DNA of 64,000 nt from assembly GCA_036873755.1 (NCBI GenBank), contig JAVTVY010020422.1:1-64000 (forward strand), in the 5' to 3' direction. The DNA is from Hanleya hanleyi. Taxonomy: Eukaryota; Mollusca; Polyplacophora; Lepidopleurida; Hanleyidae. Shown here piece by piece: positions 37,501-49,536 of this stretch. Under the pieces are notes generated by a model that was given only the letters and a program-made list of their open reading frames with translations, had not been told where the DNA came from and searched no databases. Position 1 is the first letter of the stretch; the number at the start of each line of letters is the position of its first letter. The position numbers were made by a program, and so were the translations under genes.

Positions 37501-40500
37501 CATTCAGCCTTTACAACATAATGTACATGTTAAGAAATTTAAACTTAGTTTTGATTTTATTTGAGAAATAAAAGAATTAAAAAAATCTCCTTCTGATTTT
37601 GGATTGCAATTTTAGAAATTAGCAATTTCAGTCCCATGCAGTTCCAGTGAAACAACAGTGATTCTAATTTCCCCCGGACTGGGGATAAAAATCAGACAAC
37701 TGTGACGATCCGGTGAAAATTGCTGGCAATTGACATATTAACTGCATTGCAATTTATATCTGTACGGTACTCGACACGATATACCTTGTATCCTGCATTG
37801 CTACAATCATGATCAGATGGTCCATGAATATTGACATTATTTCAGCTCCACTAACGAAAGTTGTATTTACAACATAACAGAGCACACAGCTATGGTGACT
37901 ACACATCACATACAGTACTATTATAGAACGTTTATTGCCATGGTATCACAGCCTTTACAACATTATAGGTGACGAGAGTGCGGCTAAGAAAGATATGCAG
38001 TGTATCGAGAATCATGATAGATACGTATACAATAGAGTATTAGCATGAGTGAAGAAATAAAGAAAAAGAGTCCCCCCTCCCCCTTCCACTTCTTACACAG
38101 TAATGCAAATGGTCCATTATTTTAAGCTGAATGAGCCATTATTTATTTCTAAGAACTACAGTACATATCAAAATGCATTTCGTTTACTCCAGGATGATTC
38201 AGGAATTTACTCCTATAGTAGTTGTTCTTTAAACTTTTATAACAGGATTCACATGAACCGTACTAAGCCATGAGAACCCCTAACCTTCGGAGTGTTCAAA
38301 TAGGTCATGTTTTAAGGATCAAACAATTGGCGGCAACAAGTACTTAACTGGTGATAATGATTTCCAATCCGCTACTGTTCCGCAAATTCACCATGCATGT
38401 ATGATCGTAATTGAGGCATATGATAGTCATTCTTAAGATACGGTGGTAACGAAAAAACAGACAGGCGGATATTCATACATGATGACAATTCCCCAAAGCC
38501 AGTTTTAGCAGTAGCCCATGCCCAGATGTCTGTCTGGTGTAAGTTCTGTCAACTTCAACTTACCATTCTTGAGAAATGGAAGTAACAAGCAAAATCCATG
38601 ACTTGCACAAAATTTCAGTTAATCCTTTAAAAAAGAGCTGTGCTGATACTACTGGTAGATGCAGTCACATACATGTAGCAGTTACATTCAACATGTTCAA
38701 GCTATTTTTGGGAGTAGACATGAGTAGTTGAAATCATTCTATCTGATTACCCGAGACAGGTAATTTTTCAACCTCTGGATTACTACCTCTTGATTATGCT
38801 GTGGTGCACTGCAATCAGTGATCGGTTATCTAGGCTCACTACTTTGCTAATATTCCCTTATTATTTGTGTCACGTAATTGTGCAAAAGGTCAGGGGATAA
38901 ATTTGACCCAACGGCAAACTGTCATTTTGGGTTCTGGATACTGAACCTAGCATCAATATCAAGGGGCATAAGAGATGCCTGTTTTCGGGATAGACATAGT
39001 TCACTGATTTTTCCTTTCTATTATTGATTTATTATTGATTGTTTTGTTGCATTTTATTTTTAACAAAACCATTTAATCTCTTCCCACCATTTCAATCAAT
39101 ATATGGCAAAAAATTATAACCTTCGCATTTCAGCCTTAATGTTAAAGAGTGCTTTAGTTTCAGTATTTAGGGTTATAGTGCCAGAAGCTTTGAGTGTTTC
39201 ACATGTATGTGCATATGTAGGTATACAGTTTACATGTACATCTCGTACTATTCCGTTTACACCTGCAAACCCCACGAACGGGTGCCAAGTCAGTCGCCCC
39301 CCCCCCCTTACGACAAGGACCCGAGGCCCTTAAATTCTTACCATCAATCCTGTGGATTTGCTGATGTGCTATGCTACATGTACATCTAGATAGTCACAGT
39401 GCCCAGGGGTTAAATATGATTTCTACTCCATGTGGGCAACTGTTTGCGTTCAGACTGAAATTGCTTGAAAATTTGGAGCAGACCACTACTGGAATCCTTA
39501 ATATGGCAGTAAATGTCAAATTTATTTTGGGCAAGTAGGGTTACCTCAAACACAGACTTTTTTGTGCTTGACCGTATGGGACAATTGGGGACAAATAAAG
39601 TGTACTATGAAAACTAAAGCAGGGTGTATAGTTAGAACAGCAGGGTTGGACTCATCCTATTCGATGGAGGAATATAAATTATGATATTATGATTCCAGCT
39701 CTTCATGCATATAAATTGCATGTGTGAAAGCTTAAGTCAAAATTTGGCGATGACCATAACCATAAAGTTACCTGCAGACAACAAGGGCACCAACACGTTG
39801 AACACCTGAGAGAGCGATCAAGTCTGATCACCTGTCGCGTGGTGTTGTCCATAATCCTCATATGGAATGGTCTCTTAGCACCGCAGCAGTTTCTTACGCA
39901 AAAATTTGTCTCTACAATTTAACCACAACCACAATATTGACAGAGGCAGTTCAACAATATTTAATATATATACATTGAGGTTGACTGTTCACAGGTACAG
40001 ATATGAGAATAGCGATTAAAAGATTTCTATGATGTTACTAGCATGTTGGTGCCAGAAAAAAATGCCACACAAATTATGTGTACTTCAAGATGTGCATTGT
40101 TAGGAACAGCATTTCAGGCATATCAAAGAAATAAGCAGACAAAGTGAATAATAAAGAGAGGTGATAATTTGACAAAGAGGACGAGGATCCAGGATGAGAA
40201 ATATAGATAGTAAGCAAGCATGAATAAAGCAGCAAGCAGCATAACCCTGTCTACATGTATATGTACTTGTACATCGGGGTAAAAAAGTTGCCCGTCTCAG
40301 ACAACAGATTTTTGCAAGAGGCAGAATGTCTCTTGTGCCAGTAAATCGGAGAATGAATCTGTTCATGCAAATCATGCATAGCACACGTTTGTTCATGGAA
40401 GTATTTTACTGAAAATTGTCACGCTGACAGTGACTGGCCTACTGAGGTTTCTGGAACCCTATATTCCTACTCAAAAGATGCCACAACTAAGAAGGATCAG

Positions 40501-43500
40501 TTTCAACAAAAGAGTTCTCTGTGCCTGTACCAGTTGGTTCATCGGGGCGCTTTTTGTCTAAATTTGTAGGAATCGAGGCAGATTCTCACAATTACGTCCA
40601 CCAGAATCCAAATTTTTTACTCTTATACCGAATCCAATAAGTCAGTTCGCAATTCAGTTGGAAAAGCAAACCTGAATTGTCATGTTTATGCCTGCTTAAC
40701 CATGTTAACCTGAATAATAACCAACATCCGACGCAAACTGAATGAAAAATTCCATTCTCAACCAATCAAATCATCCAAAGACCACCCACCCCACCCCACA
40801 GCACTCCCCACACAACCCACCCCCACAGCACTCCCCACCCCACCCGGTTGACCTACATGCAAACAGCAGCAGCACCACCCCCCGCAGCGGAGGGGCCGAT
40901 CCAGCGAGATGACCGTACGCCCCGTGTTATCCATGATGTTCATATTAAAGGGCCGGCCAGCCCCACAACAGTTTCGGGTGCAGCAGTTTGTATCTGGAAG
41001 AGTTCAAAACCACAAAGCATGCCAGCTGGGATACTATCATCTACAACTACTGTCAATTTACCTAAAACCATGACAACAGGGGCTGATACAGTACATGTAC
41101 AATGGCTTTCCATCCAACTCTTAAATTTACTATTGTACGGTTCCACTTTCCACCACCAGTCTGCCCCAGGCATTTCATTATGCAAGATTGGCAATTTGTA
41201 TGAGCAAGCCATGGTATGGGTTGAAGCTGTCCATAATCAATGCAGTTGTCTATTAAGCAATTAAATGTCTGTATTAGTGTAGCTCTCCATAAGTAGGTAG
41301 ATTTCCATATTAATGTAGCTGTCCATCAGCAGATAGATGTCCATAAGTGCAGCTGTCCATAAGTAGGTAGATATATGTGTCAGTGTAGATGTCCATAAGC
41401 AGGCAGTGTGTAGCTGTCCATAAGCAGGTAGATGTCCACGAGTGTAGCTGTCCATAAGTAGGTAAGATTTCCATATTAGTGAAGTTGTTTATAAGCAGGT
41501 AGATGTCCATATTAGTGTTGCTGTCCATAAGCAGATAGATGTCCATAAGTGTAGTGGTCCATAAGTAGATATATTTCCATATCAGTGTAGTTGTTCATCA
41601 GATAGCTGTCCATCATCAGATAGCTGTCTATTACCAAGGTAGCTGTCCATCATCAGATAGCTGTCCATTACCAAGGTAGCTGTCCATCATCAGATAGCTG
41701 TCCATTACCAAGGTAGTTGTCCATCATCAGATAGCTGTCCATTACCAAGTTAGCAGTCCATCATCAGATAGCTGTCCATCATCAGATAGCTGTCCATCAT
41801 CAGATAGCTGTCCATTACCAAGTTAGCAGTCCATCATCAGATAGCTGTCCATTACCAAGGTAGCTGTCCATCATCAGATAGCTGTCCATTACCAAGGTAG
41901 CTGTCCATCATCAGATAGCTGTCCATTACCAAGGTAGCTGTCCATCATCAGATAGCTGTCCATTACCAAGGTAGCTGTCCATCATCAGATAGCTGTCCAT
42001 TACCAAGGTAGCAGTCCATCATCAGATAGCTATCCATTACCAAGGTAGCTGTCCATCATCAGATAGCTGTCCATTACCAAGGTAGCAGTCCATCATCAGA
42101 TAGCTGTCCATTACCATCGTAGCTGTCCATTACCATCGTAGCTGTCCATTACCATCCAATAGCTAGTATTACCATGGTAACTACATTGTAACAGTAATCA
42201 TGTTAACTATCCATTACCATGTTATCGGTCTATACCATGATACCATGGTAGCTGTCGAATACATTGGTAGATGTCTGTTAGTACCATATTAGCTGTGCAT
42301 TAACATGTTTGCTGTTCATCACCACCAGATATCTGTGTATACCATGGTAGCTACATGTATCAATATCATTACCATGTTAGCTGTCCTTTATCATGTGCAG
42401 CTGTCCGTTACAATGGTAGCTGTCCACTACCCTGTTATCTGTCTATTTCCATGGTACCATGGTGGATGTCCAATTGATATTATCTGTCTGTTATCATGTT
42501 ATCTGTCCATTACCATGTTACATGTCATTTACCATGTGTAGCTGTCCATTACAATGGTAGCTGTCCATTATCATGTTATCTGTCTATTACCAAGGTAGCT
42601 GCCCAATTGATACTAGCTGTCCATTACCATGTTAGCTGTCCATTACCATGTTATATGTCCTTCACCATGTGTATCTATCCATTCCAATGGTAGCTGTCCA
42701 TTACCGTGTTATCTGTCTATTGCCATGTTAGCTGTCCATTACCACATTATCTGTCCATTACCATGTTATATGTCCTTTACCATGTGTAGCTGTCCATTAC
42801 AATGGTAGCTGTTCATTATCATGTTATCTGTCTATTACCAAGGTAGCTGCCCAATTGATACTAGCTGTCCATTACCATGTTAGCTGTCCATTACCATGTT
42901 AGCTGTCCATTACCATGTTAGCTGTCCATTACCATGTTAGCTGTGCATTACCATGTTAGCTGTCTATTACCAAGGTAGCTGTCCAATTAATATTAGCTGT
43001 CCATTACCATGTTAGCTGTCCATTACCATGTTAGCTGTCCTTTACCATGTTATATGTCCTTTACCATGTGTATCTGCCCATTACAGTGGTAGCTGTCCAT
43101 TACCATGTTAGCTGTCCATTATTGATATAGCTTTCCATTCCAGTACCAAGGACGGGTAGCTATCCAGATGCACAGTAGCTGTCTATAACCATGTTAGATG
43201 TACTGTTTAAGCCAGTAAGCCTCACTTGTACCTGATCATGTATCAGCCCCTGAGACAAAATAATTAATACTTAAAAAAAGTCCAAGATTCCCAAAGTTAC
43301 AGTTACATGTACCATGCCTAAATCATATGAATTAAATAGGAATAGAACAATAAAGTAATAATGATCAATAAATACATGTATTGTAACATAAAAGGCACAT
43401 GTGATATGTACACAACTTACAGAAGTTACAAAATTATAACCAAAATCTTCACTGTTCCCCAAATAATGATATTTTGAGCATAGTGAAATCACAGAGTGTA

Positions 43501-46500
43501 ATGACCTCTGTTAATACAATGTACATTCAATAGTACAGCCCCTTGCTATGTTTACCAAACCTTCAAGTGAATGTGGTACATTCATATAAACGTGAGATAG
43601 CTATCAGCTCCTGTCATTGCATCCCAGGTTTTTCCATCAATTATGTATATTTTTTCTGAAACGCCAAGACATTATGGTTGATTAAAGAAGGTATCACTTA
43701 AGGCCACACTCATTTTTGAAGAGCTGCACTCGTTTTGTTTACTGTACAAATAACCTTATAAAGTTATGAGGTACATGTACTTACCATTGGAATTTTGATA
43801 TTTATGGCCAATCCATCTTCTGAGAGTAACCTTTTCATGTTTGTATTATAAGATAATGTTTTCTTCAACTTTTTTTGACATTTTGTTCCGCAAACCTTTT
43901 GTGGTCAAACAGGCACCATGACTTATTACTTCTCAGAGTTATTGCTGTATGTAGTTCACAGATTAAGTACATTATAATTTTTATAACTTCTGTAAGTTGG
44001 TGCCCTGAGCGATATAAATATTATAGAAATCAAACAGAGGAATGAAGCACGATACACAAATAATACCAGTGCACGAATGGATTTTACAACTGTATAGTGT
44101 TTAGGCCCCTATATATATATTTTTTTTTTGATCCATTCATTTGAATTTGGTTGGAATAATGCAAGAGGCATAAAAGGCCTACAGGTGTTAAATGAGACGA
44201 GACCGGTCATTACACTCTCTGACTTCTCAACTGGTCAACATATCATTATTCTTTTAACACAGATGATTTTGTTAAAATCACCCATAAAGGTTATTACTTA
44301 AATAACTTCTGGAAGTCAGTCCCCTGGCTGTTCAGGTGAGGACATGGCTGATATATATATGTAACAGACCCACTATGAATCAATGCGGAGAGCAATGTTT
44401 CCAAGGAAGGATTAAGTAAAGTATATTATATTGAATAGGACGTTCACAGAAATGACAAGGCAGGTATAGAATATTGTAATAGAATAATTATTAAGAAACA
44501 AATTTATACAGTTCCACAGTCTTCCAAGATCGTCAGGGAATATCTCCAGGGATTTTTCAAGCCCTTTTTTCGAAAACAAAATTTCACCAAAACAGTTCAG
44601 ATTTCTCTAGCTCTTTGCCCCATGGAGGCTTACTACCATTGCCCCATGGTGACGCCATTTGACGCCCCTTCCCAGTCCATGATGACGCCATTTGACGCCT
44701 TATGTAATAAGTTAATTAATTAACCTCATTCAATAATATTTTATTTCAGAAAATATTAAACATGCTAAATTATTGGCCACTGTAAAAGTAATAAAAAAAA
44801 AAAAAAAATCTTTGACCCTAGCCCTCCGATAGATTTGTACCTGACAATTTATGGGTGATCATCAAAAAGGTCTATGGGACAGCCTAGAAAAGCTTGTATG
44901 GTTTAGAAAGGGGCGTCAAATGGCGTCATCATGGGGCGAAGAGCTAGACATGGTGTTGAGTTTCTGCTAATTTACTTGCATGCATGTGCTTTGGGAATAT
45001 TTCCAGTCTTTATAATTGAATTTAATCATTTTTTAGATGAAACCGACAGAAAAAAAAAGAGCGCTGAAAATTCAGTTTTACAATATTTCCAACTTGAGTT
45101 TATGAAGATTTTGAGATAGCGAAACGCCCTGATCTCATCTGTTGTGGTGGAATTTCTTCCTCATAGCGAAGAAGTAATCATACTATATTCGTGATGATAC
45201 AGCTTTCTATACATGTGCATAATGGAAGTGCCCTATTTTGTAGCAGATTTTTGCAAAAAAAAGAATGAGGGAAATTGCCTGTGTATAGCCACTGACAACA
45301 ACAACGCTAGCTTAGAGGAGCCCCCACCAAACCACTGACATCAATGCTCTCCTAAGTGATGCACTTACCTTCAGCTGCGTAATAAACTCTTTGTCCCACG
45401 GAGTTAACAATCTCGTATTTGTTGTTTGTTTCAAATCCAGTGAAAGCTTAAAACAAACCAAGGTCAATATTTAAACCACAATCTAATATAATATTGACAT
45501 ATATAAAAAGCTAGTTACATGTACTTGGTAGCAAATGAATTAAATTATTTTGTAGAAAGTCCAGCTAGACATTGTGGCAGCAGTTGTTCCTTTGATGTGC
45601 ATGTAGCTGTGACTGTCTTGTCGACTATCTTCTGAGCGCCTGCTTACACAACACCAATTTGATAATAAGCTAAATATTTTGTCATTCTGATCTGGCAGTG
45701 TTGTTACAGTGGAGTTCGGGGTGTGTATGACCGTTTTTGGTCTAGTAGTATTATTTAGATCTGCATATATATGTAGAAAGAGTATTGAGGCTGGTGACTT
45801 AGAATAGCATTGGTGGCAAAGTTGAAATCAGTCATTTTTGATGGGAGTGATTGCTCCCGCCCCCCCCCCCCCCCAGTTCATCGAGTGGAGCGAATATTGT
45901 TTAGAAATTACTGGATGAAATCCTATCATCAATCGTGCTGCAAAAACTGTAATCTAATGCCAAATTCTTTTCATAGCTAGTAGACATGATGATGCACTTA
46001 AACTTAAGTCAAATATTTTCCTTTTGCATTACCACAAATATTTACAGATATATATATATATTGTAAAACTCTTTGAGACTTCACACTTGTGATATTCTTG
46101 AATACACATATTGGTGAACATAATCAAATTTTTTTTTTTTTTTTTTCATGCGAAAATCAACGAGTAGAAATCGCTCCCTTCACAGAATTGAGAGAACCGA
46201 TTTATCAGTCTTCTTCAATTTTCAAAAATCATCCCGGATGATTCCCATGATATCATAACATAATACAATCCTCACAAATGGCAATAAAACCTGGACTAGC
46301 CTTAGTCAATGCTTACCCTCTAACATCTCAACCTTCTGTTTGACAAGGAGCTGGTCGATCTGACTAAGGTACTCTAGTCCTGGGGGACAATTAGGTGGTG
46401 GGGACTGGGGCATCTGCATCCAGCCTGCTGCCTGGGGTCCCATCGGGGCACCTGGTACACCTGGAGGCTGAGGGGGCACTGGCACAAAAACGAACAATGT

Positions 46501-48258
46501 TCAAATTTCAATGACAGGAATCGAGCCATGTAAAGCTTCCTAAAATTAAAGATGTAATCAGCCTCAAATCTAGGATGAAATCGGCCTCTTCCAAACTCCA
46601 CGAAAATGACATATCATGTTACGACTGGTACAAAATTAAACACATCTGACCATAAACAACTAAAGTTGTTTCCACCATTCACGAGAAAATAGAAGGGATT
46701 TGTCTTTAAAAATAAACGGCATGGCATGCATGCCGTTTATTTATCTGCCTACATACATGCCTACTCTACCGAAGATTAGGCACGAGCCACGACGTTATCC
46801 CATGGCTGAAGCTGTTCAGCATTCAGGTTCGTGCGCATCGCTATGTCATTTTCCTCTCCACGTACAGCACATATTCAATGGCGAAACAGAAAACCTGTCA
46901 AAGCGGGCAGAGTTTCAAATTTCTCTGGCAACATATTCTTGCATTCGTTGTATATGGCAATCCCACTATCATCAAATATAATACCTATGATGCTTTAGCA
47001 AACTTCGCTGCTAAAAAACAGACGAGAGAGAATTTACAAAATCCATTGATTTTGAGGCTGATTACATCTTTAACTGTTTGTTCATCCGCATTTTCATGCT
47101 TTTGGGGGATTTTTTTTTTTTTTTTTTCGAAAAACCTGGCAAATAACTCTTCGAAAAGATCCAGGTCAGTATGGTCACTCATTTTTGGCATGTCTGGTGG
47201 CGAATAAGGGCTATTCCAGAAAAAAGTAAAATGGATTATACTTACATCATGTACAATATCAAAATTTTATCACCTTACAATTAACATGATATTATGGTAT
47301 TATGGTACATGCTTATATCTGGCCATGTTCTTCTTCATGGCACCAGCTACAAAGTGTCATATTTTGTCATTATATGACTTTTCTTCAATTTGAATGAAGA
47401 ATGGAAATGTTACCTTTTCTCTGTGTTCGAATAACAGAGATGAAAAGTGAACTTCCTGTGATTGAATTATTAGGGGAATTACCGTAGCGGGGAATTTCCC
47501 TTTATCTTAGTTTGGGGGAGGGGAAGGGATTTGGTTTTAATGTCACACTCAAGGTAATTTCACTCATATGGTGACAGCCAGTTTCAATGGTGGCGGAAGC
47601 CAGAGTATCCAGAGAGAACCACTGCCCATTGGCAAGTAACTGGCAAACTTTCACATGCATGCGCCAGCAGGGCTTGAACCCGTGTCATTTCAGCGTTGTG
47701 AGGCTAGCGATCACCAATGAAGCGCCTTAGACTACTCGGCCACCAAAGGTCCCTAGCTCAGTTTGGGCACTGGTAAGACGTCAATGGTTGAAACCCCGCC
47801 CCGGAGACTCAGCCACTACAGGAGTACCAGTAGCAAGTAGCATGATCAACTGCATGGTTTTCATGTTTAAAAGCTTGAACCAGCTAAGAGTTCTTACGTA
47901 ATCATACAAGTAGTACATTCATCTATCTAATTTCAATTTCTCGTGTTTGTAAAATCTGCGAGAGCTGTTCTTCACTCTCCTGGATTTGGTTTTGTGTGAG
48001 TGATGCGGGAGTGATCACTCTCTCCAATATTACCATCTCAACCTACATTCGCGCACTTCCAGTTTTCAGGAGAGTGTTCACCAGCTCTCCTGGAGGAAAA
48101 TTTAGGAGAGTGATGGAGAGCAAGCGTGATCACGCTCCTTAAAATCTGAGAGACTGAACATGTACACGCCAGTTGAGAGTAAACTGCTACTTGAGATCGT
48201 AATCATACTCACACGCTCCTGGTTGCATTACTATTGGTTGTCCCTGTGGATATGACAT
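28517..48258 (-). CDS. PLSCR: Phospholipid scramblase (seven coding exons, 267 aa)
   Basis: Scramblases move phospholipids between the leaflets of a membrane bilayer in response to calcium. I joined seven exons by family similarity: 48258-48213, 46478-46317, 45446-45369, 40993-40853, 32790-32630, 32461-32303 and 28573-28517. Phases agree at every junction and the coding sum is 804 nt. In order the protein has a proline-rich N-terminus (1-50), the [12 protein letters not shown] block (47-58), [10 protein letters not shown] (73-82), a cysteine-rich core with CCTRNCC (99-105) and CCCC (136-139, the palmitoylation-type site), [15 protein letters not shown], an EF-hand-like calcium loop D222-D233 ([12 protein letters not shown]) and a C-terminal membrane segment from about 235. 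It ends in five histidines. Length is close to family members (about 260-320 aa). No break was found, so it is probably functional. The orthologue (PLSCR1-4) is not resolved. Exon 1 and its ATG are the least certain part. Confidence 0.9.
28705..28965 (+). repeat. SINE-like dispersed repeat, copy 2
   Basis: Starts with a GAGTGAGTGAATGAATACG run, then ATTTAACGTCACTTTCAAC, a triplicated CATATTGCTTTTCACAC-type phrase, and the conserved 3' part CGCCTCTTACGACAAGCTGT. It lies in scramblase intron 6. Overlapping frames here are repeat-derived. Confidence 0.55.
29394..29577. mobile_element. MITE-like inverted repeat in scramblase intron 6
   Basis: Arms ATTCAAGCTTAAGGTGTGTA (left) and TACACACCTTAAGCTTGAAT (right) are perfect inverted repeats. 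Symmetry continues imperfectly inward (GTTTCA...TGAAAC). About 180 bp; non-coding. Confidence 0.65.
32303..32461 (-). CDS. PLSCR: Scramblase coding exon 6
   Basis: Encodes ITKQWSGL, the calcium loop [12 protein letters not shown] and the start of the membrane helix ([11 protein letters not shown]). Acceptor TTTGCAG, donor GTGAGT; 159 nt, phase 0. Confidence 0.93.
32630..32790 (-). CDS. PLSCR: Scramblase coding exon 5
   Basis: Encodes [29 protein letters not shown] and CGDVEFD. Acceptor TAGAAAG, donor GTAAGT; 161 nt, phase 1 to 0. Confidence 0.9.
33187..33452. mobile_element. MITE of the AATTCAATCAC family in scramblase intron 4
   Basis: The left end TCCTCTAATAATTCAATCGC faces the right end GATTTAATTATTAGGAAG. 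Three GATTGAATTTTGT phrases lie inside. Same family as 8543-8795. Confidence 0.55.
34730..35468. mobile_element. MITE interrupted by a probable retrotransposon tail
   Basis: The left MITE end (TTTAATAATTGAATCACCC, 34730) and right end (CAAATTATCAGAGGATTTACC, about 35443-35463) are split by ~550 bp. The insert ends in AATCAATAAATGAATAAATC, like a LINE 3' tail, but no conserved protein motif could be confirmed. Scramblase intron 4. Confidence 0.4.
36400..37235. repeat. Degenerate ~170 bp tandem repeat with TGACCT half-sites
   Basis: About five diverged units with TTCACATTTTGACCT, GTGACCTTTGAAAA and AGGTCAAGGTCAGT. Another repeat dense in AGGTCA/TGACCT, inside scramblase intron 4. Confidence 0.6.
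39225..39335 (+). repeat. SINE-like fragment
   Basis: 3' part only: ACGGGTGCC, TTACGACAAGGACCCGAGGC. Related to 27127 and 28705. A C-run interrupts it. Confidence 0.4.
40853..40993 (-). CDS. PLSCR: Scramblase coding exon 4
   Basis: Encodes NCCTRNCCG, the LDRPLRC motif and the CCCC cluster. Acceptor CTTCCAG; donor GTCAAC is weak but phase-correct (141 nt, phase 1 to 1). A C-rich repeat sits directly past the donor. Confidence 0.88.
41270..43215. repeat. Intronic minisatellite (18-37 bp AGCTGTCCAT units)
   Basis: About 1.95 kb in scramblase intron 3. Three sub-arrays share TAGCTGTCCAT: a CATAAGTAGGTAGATGT type (41280-41580), a very regular 36-37 bp type with CATCATCAGATAGCTGTCC and ATTACCAAGG (41590-42130), and an 18-19 bp type with ATTACCATGT (42130-43140). 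Higher-order blocks repeat near 42540 and 42790. Open frames on both strands are repeat artefacts. Confidence 0.95.
44608..44946. mobile_element. MITE-like element in scramblase intron 3
   Basis: Inverted ends TAGCTCTTTGCCCCATG (left) and CATGGGGCGAAGAGCTA (right). GACGCCATTTGACGCC is repeated near the left end and inverted (GGCGTCAAATGGCGTC) near the right. The interior includes poly(A). About 340 bp. Confidence 0.65.
45369..45446 (-). CDS. PLSCR: Scramblase coding exon 3
   Basis: Encodes [12 protein letters not shown] and GQRVYYAAE. Acceptor TTTTAAG, donor GTAAGT; 78 nt, phase 1 to 1. Confidence 0.9.
46317..46478 (-). CDS. PLSCR: Scramblase coding exon 2
   Basis: Acceptor GTGCCAG before 46478, donor GTAAGC at 46316-46311. 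Encodes the proline-rich spacer and [20 protein letters not shown], which is diagnostic of the family. An alternative acceptor is 11 nt downstream, but it breaks phase with exon 1. Confidence 0.9.
47525..47755 (-). mobile_element. tRNA-derived SINE in scramblase intron 1
   Basis: The minus strand begins with a tRNA-like head. It has an A-box-like TGGCCGAGTAGTCTAAGG (Leu/Ser type), a variable region, and a B-box-like GGTTCAAGCCC. A tRNA-unrelated body follows. The acceptor stem does not pair, so it is a SINE promoter head and not a tRNA gene. A MITE fragment lies just upstream near 47440-47485. Confidence 0.65.
48213..48258 (-). CDS. PLSCR: Scramblase coding exon 1
   Basis: ATG at 48258 followed by a short Pro/Gln-rich start and the donor GTGAGT (48212-48207), phase 1. 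This is the only candidate I found that splices in phase to exon 2. An upstream 5' UTR exon is possible. Confidence 0.65.
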
Positions 48259-48840
48259 TCTGTATCCCGTCACCCGTCTCGGCAACACTCACATACAATC
48301 TGGTTTGTTTCTGTAAATACAGTGGCCAGTGATTATTAAAACGTAGAATTTCAAAAAAATGTTACGTATCATCAACTTGAACATTTGGGAATGAGTACCG
48401 GTACATTTATCCACAAATTTGACCTGTACATTATGGTTATATAAATGATCAACATTCAGGGATCCTTCCAGCGTGAAAACATTGGCTAATGAATCTAATT
48501 TACTTTGCATTGGTTGTTGTTGTTGGACAGATTCCTATGCCCGAATCACTTTATCAGACCGAAATTGAAAGAAATGAATAGGACATCAGTCGCTCTAGCC
48601 CCAGCTGGGACCTAATGATACTGTCATTAGGTCCCACGTACATATATATATATACATAAAACTTTATTTATCGAGGGTAACAAAAAACTGTTCTTCCCAG
48701 AGGCCCTCCAGAGATACATGTAATAATGAACAAATCACATGAAATATAATATAAAAAACATAACAGAGTAGAATATATACAGGTGTATGAATAGATTTAA
48801 CAATGAGTAAATGATATGGCGGGACATTCCAGTAATCACA

Positions 48841-49053
48841 CTAAGCATCTGTATTTTGGCTCCTGATTGTGTTCATAAGTCTCGACTTGAAAGCATTGAG
48901 GGATGGCGCATCCTTGAGATGTTTGTCAAGAGAATTCCACAACTTGGCTCCTGAATAACTTAAGCTCTGTTTTAGATAATTTGTTCTTGGTCGAGGAAGG
49001 TACAGTTTGTTGTTTTCGGCTGATCTGAGGTTTTGGTTTGTTACATCAGGCCA
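48841..49053 (-). pseudogene. LINE ORF2 C-terminal fragment
   Basis: The minus strand encodes LPRPRTNYLKQSLSYSGAKL, then WNSL, and ends in TAG at 48843-48841. This resembles the C-terminal end of non-LTR retrotransposon ORF2 proteins. The 3' tail runs to about 48650, directly against the left TIR. It is heavily 5'-truncated and dead, and lies inside the 1.7 kb TIR element. Confidence 0.7.
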
Positions 49054-49164
49054 TCCTTAAAAATATGCCTGTTTCAGGTAACGGACCATTGCAAAAGATG
49101 GGTAGGTAGGTAGGTAGGTAATTTTTTTTCTTTTTTTTCTGAAAGGCACATTTGAAAGTGGAGT

Positions 49165-49536
49165 TCAATCACCTACGACACTACAAATCTCAATATGGGT
49201 ATACATGTATGTTGGAAAGTTTTGTCCATTAACATGACAAAGGAAAAACAATACCACAAAGGCCAGGAGTCTGGATAAATAAAAAGACATCCGTCGTATT
49301 TCTCCGTCCAGTTGGAGAAGATCACCAACTGTCAAGCCAGAGTCGCAACTAAACGATGTCAAGGAGTCCGCATTCAATCTAGAAACCGTTATGGTTTCTA
49401 TTTCTGCCTCGACATCCTGCACGATTGACTGTAAGACCTCGAGAAGTGTCGATGTCGTCGACACGAGGGTTATATGATTGTTTTTTAAAACATTTCCACT
49501 TTGTATCACGGAAACAGAAAATGGCGACCGCGCCAT
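49165..49536 (-). CDS. Unidentified ORF or first exon, 123 aa
   Basis: ATG at 49536 opens MARSPFSVSVIQSGNVLK. The first ~80 residues have ordinary globular composition, followed by a hydrophobic, possibly membrane-spanning stretch (about 86-100) and a low-quality tail. The tail may be intron, with a donor somewhere after residue ~80. I do not recognise the family. It lies inside the TIR element, so it may be a captured host gene fragment, as in gene-capturing Mutator-type elements, or a host first exon that the element now surrounds. Function unknown. Confidence 0.3.
   Translation of the reverse strand: MARSPFSVSVIQSGNVLKNNHITLVSTTSTLLEVLQSIVQDVEAEIETITVSRLNADSLTSFSCDSGLTVGDLLQLDGEIRRMSFYLSRLLAFVVLFFLCHVNGQNFPTYMYTHIEICSVVGD

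Noticed and set aside
41261..42693. Open frames in the 41-43 kb minisatellite, some rich in histidine or tyrosine
   Set aside because: Unit length is close to a multiple of three in places, which keeps frames open by chance.
47640..47755. A tRNA-Leu or tRNA-Ser gene on the minus strand
   Set aside because: A and B box likeness is good, but the acceptor stem does not pair and the sequence runs into a SINE body.
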